Source: DASYML01 sp034665545
Lineage (GTDB): Bacteria; Acidobacteriota; Blastocatellia; Pyrinomonadales; Pyrinomonadaceae
Assembly (NCBI GenBank): GCA_034665545.1
Contig: JAXDFO010000469.1
Span: forward strand, 1-18,191
Direction of reading: 5' to 3'
DNA: 18,191 nt
The notes beneath the pieces are model-generated. The model saw nothing but the letters and a program-made list of their open reading frames with translations. It was not told the DNA's origin and did not search any database. How positions within the stretch are numbered: the first letter of the stretch is position 1; each line of letters begins with the position of its first letter. The position numbers and the translations under genes are program-made. Of this stretch, positions 7,507-13,377 are shown piece by piece.

Positions 7507-8430
7507 ATGAAGCAAGACTTGCCATTCTTTTCGGTCATCATCCCGACCTATGAGCGGCCCGCGCAGTTGGCCGTCTGCCTGCGCGCGCTCGCGCGGCAGG
7601 ACTACCAGCGTGAGCGATTCGAGGTGGTCGTCGTGGATGACGGAAGCCATATCTCGCCCGTCCATATTCTGGACCAATTCGGCGAATCGCCGCGCCTGAC
7701 ATTGGACCTGAAATTATTAGAGCAACAGAACACAGGACCAGCCGGTGCGCGTAACTTCGGGGCGACGCACGCGCGCGGAGAGTTTCTGGCCTTCACGGAT
7801 GATGACTGCGAGCCTGACGTTAATTGGTTAAGCTCGCTGGCCTCGCGCTTCGCTACGACGCCTGACCGGGTCATAGGCGGGCGCACGATTAACGCGCTGC
7901 CGCAGAATCCTTATTCGGCGACGAGCCAGGCTATCATCGAAGTGGTCTACGCGCATTTCAACGCGGACGCGGACGATGCGCGCTTCTTCGCCTCGAATAA
8001 CTTCGCGGTCTCAGCCGAACGTTTCCGCTCGATGAACGGTTTTGACCAATCCTTCATCACGTCCGAGGACAGGGAGTTTTGTGCGCGATGGCGCGCGCGC
8101 GGCGGGGGGCTGGCCTACGCGCCGGAGGCGGTCGTCTATCACGCGCATCATCTGAACCTCTGCGCGCTCTGGCGACAGCACTTCGGCTACGGGCGGGGCG
8201 CGTTGCGCTTTCATCGCGCCCGCGCGTCGCAGGATGGCGCGCGCTTCAAACCCGATGTGGCTTTTTATTTGAAGCTGCTGCGCTCATGCACATCACAGGC
8301 GCGCAAAGCTCGCGCGGCGCAGTTGACGGCGTTGCTGCTCTGGTCGCAGTTGGCGAACGCGGCGGGTTTTTTCTACGAGAGATACCAGTCGGGGAGGGCG
8401 GTCGGGAGCCTCACTTCCGCGCCGTCATGA
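7507..8430 (+). CDS. Glycosyltransferase family 2
   Basis: A standard soluble GT2 enzyme of about 307 residues: FFSVIIPTYERP at the N-terminus, EVVVVDDGS close to residue 45, a DDD metal/nucleotide-sugar site near residue 100 (AFTDDDCEPDVNWL), and SEDREFCARW near residue 187 holding the likely catalytic acid. It has no clear membrane helix apart from a weakly hydrophobic stretch near the C-terminus. ATG 7507 is preferred; an in-frame TTG directly before it (7504) would add one Met. No good Shine-Dalgarno sequence is visible. It follows the previous glycosyltransferase by about 50 bp as the last gene of the plus-strand run. Its final 20 bp overlap, tail to tail, with the SGNH hydrolase gene on the other strand. 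Confidence 0.88.
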   Translation: MKQDLPFFSVIIPTYERPAQLAVCLRALARQDYQRERFEVVVVDDGSHISPVHILDQFGESPRLTLDLKLLEQQNTGPAGARNFGATHARGEFLAFTDDDCEPDVNWLSSLASRFATTPDRVIGGRTINALPQNPYSATSQAIIEVVYAHFNADADDARFFASNNFAVSAERFRSMNGFDQSFITSEDREFCARWRARGGGLAYAPEAVVYHAHHLNLCALWRQHFGYGRGALRFHRARASQDGARFKPDVAFYLKLLRSCTSQARKARAAQLTALLLWSQLANAAGFFYERYQSGRAVGSLTSAPS

Positions 8431-9430
8431 AATTGTTTTCGAGGATGTATGCGGCCAGCGATTCGCCTATCCTACGGTGGACCATCGCGGAAGGATGCGG
8501 GTCGAACTTGCTGGCCCGAAATTGGTCCTGCGTAAATTCGCCGCGCAAGTTTGAGAGGTCAACGAATGAGATGCCGTCCGCTTGAAGTTGAGAGGAAAGC
8601 TTTCCGAACCTGCTCAGCGCAGGCAGGAGCACTATGCTGTAACTGAATTTGCGTTGCTCCGCCGAGAGTTGTTCCGCAGTCTCTTTAAACTCTTTGAGGT
8701 ATGAATATGACTCTGGCAGTTCGCCCGCAGAGAGAATGTCCTCGGCCCCTCTCGTCTGGTCCAGAAAAGGATAGACGATGTCTCTTATCAGGTATAGCAG
8801 ATGTACTTTGCGGAGCAAGAGCCTGACGCGGGAGTTCTTCGGCATAAAGCCGGAAAGCTTGTAGTCTGTGAGATAGCCTAATGAGTCTACGGAAGGCGTT
8901 CGGGCCAGGTTGAAGTCCGCAGGGATAATCGCCATCAACACCAGGTCGGGTTCAACCTCCAGCATACGCTGGCGGAGCGTCGCCGTCATGACCCTCACGC
9001 TATAAGCGGACGCGCCGAAGTTAAAGACCTTGACCCGCAACGCGTCCTGCCTACGGTTGAGCGTGTCTTCCAACACCTGTGCGAACGTCTCTTCGTTCCG
9101 GCGCACGCCCTCGCCGAAAGTCACAGAATCGCCGACCAGCGCGATTCTGAATTCATTATCCTGATGCGGCCCATATTGCTCTCCCGCCGTCTTTGAACGC
9201 AGGCCCATGCTGTCCGTGTTAATGATGGCGAGACCGCGCGCCCTAGCATTAGATAGGTTCGGCTTGTGAACATATGGAATGTCCTGTGAGTTATTAAAAG
9301 GCATGTATATCGGATCGCAGATGTGACGCTCCGAATATCCCCACAGGCGAACGCAGGCTTCGAGCAGCGTCAATGTAACGATTGAGATATAGAGCAGGAA
9401 GAGCAGCTTTCGGGGCAATCTTCTAATCAT
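8411..9430 (-). CDS. Membrane-anchored SGNH/GDSL-family hydrolase
   Basis: This 339-residue protein has a single N-terminal hydrophobic anchor (about 8-27) after a basic start (MIRRLPRK), so the catalytic part should face the periplasm. SGNH blocks are visible: IALVGDSVTFGEGV with the nucleophile Ser at 102, FNFGASAYS with Gly139, MAIIPADFN supplying the likely Asn, and KFDPHPSAMVHRRIGE near 308-323 with the Asp and His of the catalytic pair. Such proteins hydrolyse or transfer acyl groups and are often found beside polysaccharide genes. Deacetylation or acetylation of the glycan made by the convergent operon is plausible but not shown. A promoter-like sequence sits about 60 bp upstream. There is no clear ribosome binding site. 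The stop region overlaps the convergent GT2 gene by 20 bp. Confidence 0.8.
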   Translation of the reverse strand: MIRRLPRKLLFLLYISIVTLTLLEACVRLWGYSERHICDPIYMPFNNSQDIPYVHKPNLSNARARGLAIINTDSMGLRSKTAGEQYGPHQDNEFRIALVGDSVTFGEGVRRNEETFAQVLEDTLNRRQDALRVKVFNFGASAYSVRVMTATLRQRMLEVEPDLVLMAIIPADFNLARTPSVDSLGYLTDYKLSGFMPKNSRVRLLLRKVHLLYLIRDIVYPFLDQTRGAEDILSAGELPESYSYLKEFKETAEQLSAEQRKFSYSIVLLPALSRFGKLSSQLQADGISFVDLSNLRGEFTQDQFRASKFDPHPSAMVHRRIGESLAAYILENNFMTARK

Positions 9431-9493
9431 ACGAACGAGCGCGCGGGCGGGCCATTTTCATGAACGTCTACGCAACACAAGAACAGCCTCTCA

Positions 9494-9521
9494 AGTATAA
9501 ACCCTGCCCGCCCGTTCACAA
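9494..9521 (-). promoter_or_regulatory. Likely sigma-70 promoter for the SGNH hydrolase gene
   Basis: On the minus strand TTGTGA (9516-9521) is followed, after 16 bp, by TATACT (9494-9499), five of six bases of the -10 consensus. The expected transcript start near 9487 leaves a leader of about 57 nt before the ATG at 9430. This suggests the SGNH gene is transcribed independently of the aminotransferase upstream. Confidence 0.5.
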
Positions 9522-9649
9522 CCTCCGCCCTCACGTCTTAAAGCGTCCGATAAGGTCCACGACTCTTGATGTTCTTCATTCAAATTTTCTGTTGATGTGA
9601 TTGTGAGCATAACTATGTCGGGCCGATGTAATGTGGGCTTTGTTATCGG

Positions 9650-9744
9650 ACTCCGCATAAATAAAGCACGGAGCGGAGACATACTCTTGATAAAATATGT
9701 CTCCGCTTCGGGGCTTACAATGCGGGGGATTTATTTTTGGGAGT
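9650..9744. repeat. 95-bp imperfect palindrome, MITE-like
   Basis: Outer arms ACTCCGCATAAATAAA (9650-9665) and TTTATTTTTGGGAGT (9730-9744) are near reverse complements. They enclose the perfect 12-bp stem at 9672-9707, and the bases between also pair partly (AGC..CGG with CCG..GCT). The whole could fold into one long imperfect hairpin. The right arm contains the stop codon of the aminotransferase gene. It may be a small non-autonomous element or a terminator that has grown. Confidence 0.5.
9672..9707 (-). terminator. Strong hairpin after the aminotransferase gene
   Basis: AGCGGAGACATA (9672-9683) and TATGTCTCCGCT (9696-9707) form a perfect 12-bp stem around a 12-nt loop. It lies about 24 bp past the aminotransferase stop on the minus strand, and a T-rich stretch follows on that strand (CTTTATTTAT, about 6 nt beyond the stem). 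It probably ends the antiterminator-MbtH-aminotransferase transcript. The T-run is not immediate, so the intrinsic terminator call is moderate. Confidence 0.55.
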
Positions 9745-10939
9745 TTAAGACTCGACCGAGGCGGGCGATGGCGTCTGTGATGCGTGCGGGTGTGGCGTTG
9801 GAGTAATTCAAGCGAAGGCAATTTGCGGCCAGGACGCGATCGTGTACGGAGAAGGCGCTGCCTGGAATGAAGGCTACTTGTTCGGTCTCAAGCGCGATTT
9901 TGAGAAGATGCGTTGCGTCCATCGCTTCCGGCAGTTCGACCCAGACGAAGAATCCGCAGGCCGGGCGATGCCAGCGCGCCTCCGCCGGGAAATTCTTTTC
10001 CAGGGCTTCGAGCATAGTGTCACGGCGAAGGCGGTATTCGCGGCGCAGGTTCAGCAGATGCGTGTCCAGGTTTTCCTCCGCCAGATAATTCGAGATGATG
10101 CGTTGAGAGAATGTCGTGGTGTCTATATCGCTCGATTCTTTGAGGACGGCCAGATGCCGGATAATCTCTTCAGGCACGACGAGCCAGCCCGCGCGCAATG
10201 CTGGCGCGAGTATTTTCGAGAACGAGCCGACGTGATAGACCCACGTCTCGCTGAACGAACGAAGGGGCTGGACCTGTGCCTCTTCATAGTATAGAAAGCC
10301 GTAAGGGTCATCCTCTATGATGGGGATGCGATAGCGTTCTGCTAATTGGACCAGCCGCTCGCGCTTCTCCACACTCATGCTGACGCCCAGAGGGTTATGA
10401 CCGTTGGTCACTGTATAGATGAAAGCGGGCCTCTCTCCGCCTTTTAACAAGCCCTCGACCGCTTCGACATCCATTCCCGTCAAGAGGTCCGTCGGGACGG
10501 TCAGAACCTGCGGTTGGAAAGGTTGTAAGGCTTGCTGAAATCCCGTGTAGGTCAACTCCTCCGTCAACACTCGCCCGCCCGGATTGAGTAGAAGACGTGT
10601 GAGCAGGCTGATGCCCTGCTGCGCTCCTGCCGTGAGGAAAATCTGTTCTTCCCTGCACTTGACATCGCGCCGGGCCATTAATTCCACGACCTGTCGTTTC
10701 AAGCTTTGAAGCGGCGGCGAGTATTGCAGGGCGCGCTCCTCCTGCGCGAGGACGCGCGAGGCGGCGCGGCTCAGTTCAGTGGTGGGAAACAGTTCCGGGG
10801 CCGGAAGACCCAGCGCCAGAGAGAGTATGCCGGGGCGGGAGGCTTCCACCAGCATGTCTTGCAGGGCGGAGCGACGAATCGCCCCGGTCCAGTCAGCTAA
10901 CGACGGTTTTTCAACGATTGAAGAGACGACTTCTGGCAT
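9731..10939 (-). CDS. Class I PLP-dependent aminotransferase (2-aminoadipate aminotransferase-like)
   Basis: This 402-residue enzyme follows the aminotransferase fold type I plan found in MocR/LysN-like proteins, without the DNA-binding domain of MocR regulators. Visible are GLPAPELFP (44-52), LTAGAQQGI (102-110) at the phosphate cup, HNPLG (181-185) replacing the usual NPTG, IIEDDPYG (207-214) with the pyridine-binding Asp and Tyr, SFSKIL with the Schiff-base Lys at 242, Arg249, and NCLRLNYS near 370 with the carboxylate-binding Arg. It transfers an amino group between an amino acid and a 2-oxo acid; the substrate is unknown. It lies 49 bp after the MbtH gene on the same strand, which suggests supply of a non-standard amino acid. 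The ATG has GGTGAG only 2 nt upstream. Confidence 0.87.
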   Translation of the reverse strand: MPEVVSSIVEKPSLADWTGAIRRSALQDMLVEASRPGILSLALGLPAPELFPTTELSRAASRVLAQEERALQYSPPLQSLKRQVVELMARRDVKCREEQIFLTAGAQQGISLLTRLLLNPGGRVLTEELTYTGFQQALQPFQPQVLTVPTDLLTGMDVEAVEGLLKGGERPAFIYTVTNGHNPLGVSMSVEKRERLVQLAERYRIPIIEDDPYGFLYYEEAQVQPLRSFSETWVYHVGSFSKILAPALRAGWLVVPEEIIRHLAVLKESSDIDTTTFSQRIISNYLAEENLDTHLLNLRREYRLRRDTMLEALEKNFPAEARWHRPACGFFVWVELPEAMDATHLLKIALETEQVAFIPGSAFSVHDRVLAANCLRLNYSNATPARITDAIARLGRVLNSQK

Positions 10940-10988
10940 GGCTCACCGCGCGCTTATCCAACCAACTCGAAATTAAGGTTAAGGAGCC

Positions 10989-11213
10989 TTAAGAATTTAC
11001 GGCGGCCTCTTCCATCTTCTTTCTCAAACTGAGCGGCCTCATGTCCGTCCAGACTTCCTTGATATAAGCCAGGCACTCGGCTTTGCTGCCGCTCTTACCG
11101 GCATCCTTCCAGCCCAGCGCGTTCTCCCTGTCGGCGGGCCAAATGGAATATTGCTCTTCGTGGTTCAAGACCACTTTGTAGATGGTGTTATCTTCTCTCT
11201 CGTCTGTATTCAT
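10989..11213 (-). CDS. MbtH-like NRPS accessory protein
   Basis: This 74-residue protein is a clear MbtH family member. It shows the conserved order NHEEQYSIWP (17-26), LGW (33-35), AGKSG, CLAYI (47-51) and WTDMRPLSLR (55-64). MbtH-like proteins bind the adenylation domains of non-ribosomal peptide synthetases and help them fold or work. The Pro that usually comes two residues before GW is Ala32 here (ENALGW). The ATG at 11213 gives the usual family length; a GTG at 11252 would add 13 residues that do not fit the family. No NRPS is in the window, so this copy is an orphan here. It sits 59 bp after the antiterminator gene and 49 bp before the aminotransferase gene. Confidence 0.93.
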   Translation of the reverse strand: MNTDEREDNTIYKVVLNHEEQYSIWPADRENALGWKDAGKSGSKAECLAYIKEVWTDMRPLSLRKKMEEAAVNS

Positions 11214-11272
11214 ATTCTCTGCACGCTCCGAGTCGTCATATGTTCCGGTCACTGAAGAGACTGAACGCGCCC

Positions 11273-11791
11273 TTAGCGCGCCGATGCGACTAAATCCCTG
11301 TCAACAACTATGTTGGCCTGATAGCTGATGGTCGTCAGCAGGATTCTGACACGATCCGTTCCCTTCAGCTTGTGTTCAAAGACTCCCTTAAAGCTCTTGA
11401 GCGGGCCGTCACGGATGACGACCTCATCACCGGGCTCGAACTCTTCGCCGATATGGACCAGCCCGTTCTCCATGCGAGACCTCATGGCCTCTATAATCTC
11501 GTCTTCGAGCGGGACCAATTTTCCGCTGAAGCTCACGATGCTCTGCACGCCCCTCGTGAAACTGACCTTTGGCCCAAGCTGCGAATGAAACCTGGCGAAA
11601 ATATACCTGGGGAACAAAGGCTTGATAACATTAAAGGTCTTCCCCGTGAAACGATGATGGACACGCTCCGAGACCTTCGGCGCGAAGGTCTGAATCTTCC
11701 ACGCATTGAGGTTTTGACAGGCCCGCTCCTCTTCTCTGGGCTTGGTATAAATAGCATACCAGTCGAGCGGTTGGCTGAGCATCTCTTCCAC
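11273..11791 (-). CDS. NusG-like transcription antiterminator (UpxY/RfaH/LoaP type)
   Basis: A specialised NusG paralogue of about 172 residues. The N-terminal NGN domain starts LDWYAIYTKPREEERACQNL, with FPRYIFARF in the middle. The C-terminal KOW domain shows FEPGDEVVIRDGPLKSFKGVFEHKL. Such factors bind RNA polymerase and let it read through long operons for surface polysaccharides or, for LoaP, antibiotic synthesis. GTG 11791 is chosen because AAGGAG lies 6 nt upstream. An in-frame TTG at 11854 would add 21 residues of unlikely sequence and would lie inside a candidate -10 box; ATG 11782 is also possible. It is the first gene of a minus-strand run with the MbtH and aminotransferase genes. 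Its target operon is not evident in the window. Confidence 0.87.
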   Translation of the reverse strand: MEEMLSQPLDWYAIYTKPREEERACQNLNAWKIQTFAPKVSERVHHRFTGKTFNVIKPLFPRYIFARFHSQLGPKVSFTRGVQSIVSFSGKLVPLEDEIIEAMRSRMENGLVHIGEEFEPGDEVVIRDGPLKSFKGVFEHKLKGTDRVRILLTTISYQANIVVDRDLVASAR

Positions 11792-11797
11792 TTGGTT

Positions 11798-11803
11798 CTC
11801 CTT
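11798..11803 (-). promoter_or_regulatory. Ribosome binding site of the NusG-like gene
   Basis: AAGGAG on the minus strand, 6 nt before the GTG at 11791. It is the best Shine-Dalgarno match in the region and decides the start against the longer TTG-started reading. Confidence 0.6.
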
Positions 11804-11845
11804 TCCTTCTTTCCGCGTCGCCGCAGACAGCAACGCGTCCCATGA

Positions 11846-11868
11846 CTGGTCCAATAATACTCTGGTCC
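11846..11868 (-). promoter_or_regulatory. Candidate -10 box between two GGACCAG words, NusG-like gene promoter
   Basis: On the minus strand TATTAT (11854-11859) is a near-consensus -10 box about 60 bp before the NusG-like start. The -35 region is poor (TTTGTT at a 15-bp spacing). Two direct copies of GGACCAG (11862-11868 and 11846-11852) flank the box. The same word recurs in the tandem repeat at 12391-12460, which hints at a shared binding protein. Confidence 0.35.
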
Positions 11869-12390
11869 TGTCACAACAAACGAGATGATAAGCTTGCTAT
11901 CTATCGGCTTTTATTGGGCCAATTCAAGCAACGCTGCGCCGAAGTTGTCGGGAGAGATTTTGTTTGAAGCACTAAGCCAGTGCACGATACACAAATGTAA
12001 CAGATGAGAAGACGCCGTCCTGCCCCTTCTAAAAGGATACCCTGAACAATGCTTGTTTATTGGCTAACCTCAGGTTTTTATAGTCCCTGATCTTATAGCC
12101 GTCGGGAAGCTATGCAAGGAAGCCTCTCTTTCAAGGGCCGCGCCGGGATAGGTTGAAATCCTCGTTCGAGGCCATTAAATAACGGTCCCTTTCCTAGATT
12201 TCAAGGCGCGTAGGGGCCGCAATGGTCGGTTTTTTTAAGAACGCCAACTGTCATTACAACTCTATGATGGTGCTTTCACTGCGACGATACGGATCTGCGA
12301 AGCTTGTATTGAAGTCATTAAGAACGACACGAAACAGTAGCCGAACTCGATTCGCTCTGTCAACCAAAATCTTGCATGGCGAACGAATTT

Positions 12391-12460
12391 CTGGACCAGG
12401 AATTGGACCATCCATTGGTCCAATAATTGGACCATCCATTGGACCAGAAGTTGGCCCAAC
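12391..12460. repeat. Six-unit 12-bp tandem repeat with TTGGNCC words
   Basis: CTGGACC, TTGGACC, TTGGTCC, TTGGACC, TTGGACC and TTGGCCC begin at 12391, 12403, 12415, 12427, 12439 and 12451, an exact 12-bp period. Intervening bases are mostly ATCCA or AATAA. Several words extend to the palindrome TTGGNCCAA, so the array reads similarly on both strands. Being a multiple of three, it encodes a GPxI repeat in one frame, but no gene is supported there. It could be a multi-site operator in the divergent control region, or slippage-generated repeat DNA. Confidence 0.75.
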
Positions 12461-12466
12461 TTTGAG

Positions 12467-12514
12467 AGGCCGGTTCCCTTGCCGGATTTGATGAAAAAGC
12501 GCGTTTTTCGGCCT
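12467..12514 (+). other. Hairpin-forming region
   Basis: AGGCCG (12467-12472) pairs with CGGCCT (12509-12514). Inside, GAAAAA and TTTTTC form a second short stem around GCGCG. It directly follows the 12-bp repeat array. There is no gene end nearby for it to terminate, and the role is unknown. Confidence 0.3.
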
Positions 12515-12637
12515 GAATCAAGAGATTTCACGAAGTACGTGCGCGGCCCTTGGCAGTTCGCAAATAAAAGGTTCTTAAAACGCGTCTAAAAGGGTGGTCA
12601 AGTATTTGTAACATGCAACGAAGGTTGTCTATTTATC

Positions 12638-12666
12638 TTGACACTTCACTGGCTTCACTTTACTAT
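12638..12666 (+). promoter_or_regulatory. Near-consensus sigma-70 promoter for the secreted protein/RHS operon
   Basis: TTGACA (12638-12643) is a perfect -35 box, and TACTAT (12661-12666) a good -10 box, at the optimal 17-bp spacing. The expected start near 12673 gives a leader of about 155 nt before the ATG at 12829. No other promoter this good is visible in the window. Confidence 0.75.
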
Positions 12667-12727
12667 GCGCCCGCATTAGCTAAAAAGAGAATCCGGTAGC
12701 TTACCTCTCATCTTCTCTTCTTCCACA

Positions 12728-12749
12728 AGGACATTGGCCCGGATGTCCT
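12728..12749 (+). other. Leader hairpin in the 5' untranslated region
   Basis: AGGACAT (12728-12734) and ATGTCCT (12743-12749) form a perfect 7-bp stem with an 8-nt loop, within the leader of the predicted transcript. There is no T-run after it. It could affect RNA stability or regulation, but no known riboswitch consensus is recognised. Confidence 0.35.
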
Positions 12750-12828
12750 ATGAGATGAAACAACAGCTAAAGGGTTTTCTGCTCCTATCCGCCACTCTTG
12801 TCTTCAATTTGAAAAGGAATCTTCTATT

Positions 12829-13311
12829 ATGCCTCGCCTTTCATTGCTCAGACGTGCTTCCCGTAGGAACTTCTCGATAGCGGCCTTGCTCTGCTCTCTG
12901 ACAATTACAGTCAGCACGCACGCTTGGTTTGTATCTGCGAGCAGTTCTCATCAAGCATTCGCGCGGCCCGAACAATCCGCTCCGGCTAGTAGGCCCGTAC
13001 AGGTCGCGGCCACGCCGGACAAACCGGACGAGAGGATAGAGGTCGAGATGATTACGGCCACGCCTCAGGGCTTTGAACCGACGCAGGTCACGCGCCCTCA
13101 CGAACCCTTCGTTCTCGCCGTCCATAACAATAGCGGCGCGCCCGCGCTCGCTCTCCAATTGGACCGCGTGCAGGGCCAGCGCATACATGAGATGCGGATG
13201 CCTTTGGGCCAGCACAGGTCGCATCAACGTCTCAATCTCCCTCCCGGCGAGTACCTCCTTTCCGAGACGGGCCATCCCGCCTGGCGTTGTCTCATCACAA
13301 TCACCAACTGA
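12829..13311 (+). CDS. Small secreted protein of unknown function, upstream of the RHS gene
   Basis: A 160-residue protein with an N-terminal signal peptide: basic MPRLSLLRRASRR, a hydrophobic core of about 17 residues, and a likely cut near THA-W (residue 32) or a little later. A Ser/Ala/Pro-rich linker follows to about residue 65. The remaining 95 residues look like one beta-sandwich domain (IEVEMITATPQGFEP, PFVLAVHNNSG, LNLPPGEYLLSETGHP, CLITITN). The pattern of a GF.P strand followed by NNSG and PPGEY resembles cupredoxin-like folds, but no full set of copper ligands is seen. AAGGA lies 10 nt before the ATG. It shares the promoter at 12638 and lies 66 bp before the RHS gene, so it may be a partner of that protein. 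The family is not recognised. Confidence 0.7.
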   Translation: MPRLSLLRRASRRNFSIAALLCSLTITVSTHAWFVSASSSHQAFARPEQSAPASRPVQVAATPDKPDERIEVEMITATPQGFEPTQVTRPHEPFVLAVHNNSGAPALALQLDRVQGQRIHEMRMPLGQHRSHQRLNLPPGEYLLSETGHPAWRCLITITN

Positions 13312-13367
13312 GAAATACAGGACCAGCAACAACCTCGATTTTACCCGTCGCCCGTCACCGTCAAGAT

Positions 13368-13372
13368 GAGGA
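13368..13372 (+). promoter_or_regulatory. Ribosome binding site deciding the RHS start
   Basis: GAGGA lies 5 nt before ATG 13378. The in-frame ATG four codons earlier (13366) has no Shine-Dalgarno sequence, so 13378 is preferred. Confidence 0.55.
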
Positions 13373-13377
13373 TACCC

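Larger units (their letters stand above)
11869..12828. other. Long intergenic region between divergent operons
   Basis: About 960 bp with lower GC than the neighbouring genes and no convincing gene. It holds a 12-bp tandem repeat (12391-12460), a hairpin region after it (12467-12514), a strong plus-strand promoter (12638-12666) and a leader hairpin (12728-12749). A TTGGGCCAA-type palindrome also lies near 11913. An 89-codon open frame at 12222-12491 has an AGGGG before its ATG, but its last third is only the tandem repeat translated. From 11869 to about 12390 I see no other clear signal. Confidence 0.6.

Noticed and set aside
10978..10991. Palindrome TTAAGG-AG-CCTTAA at the MbtH stop codon as a terminator
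   Set aside because: The two-base loop cannot form a normal hairpin, and the downstream aminotransferase gene is probably co-transcribed.
12155..12175. tRNA-like T-arm (TCGTTCGAGG)
   Set aside because: No acceptor, D or anticodon arms can be built around it.
12090..12180. Possible riboswitch in the lower-GC intergenic DNA
   Set aside because: GCAAGGAAGCC resembles part of a c-di-GMP (GEMM) core, but the rest of the consensus is missing and no gene follows in the right orientation.
12391..12460. Possible CRISPR array
   Set aside because: The units are 12 bp with no unique spacers, so it is a simple tandem repeat.
12222..12491. 89-codon open frame with an AGGGG before its ATG
   Set aside because: Its C-terminal third is the 12-bp DNA repeat translated as GPxI units; the rest has no recognisable domain and lies in low-GC intergenic DNA.
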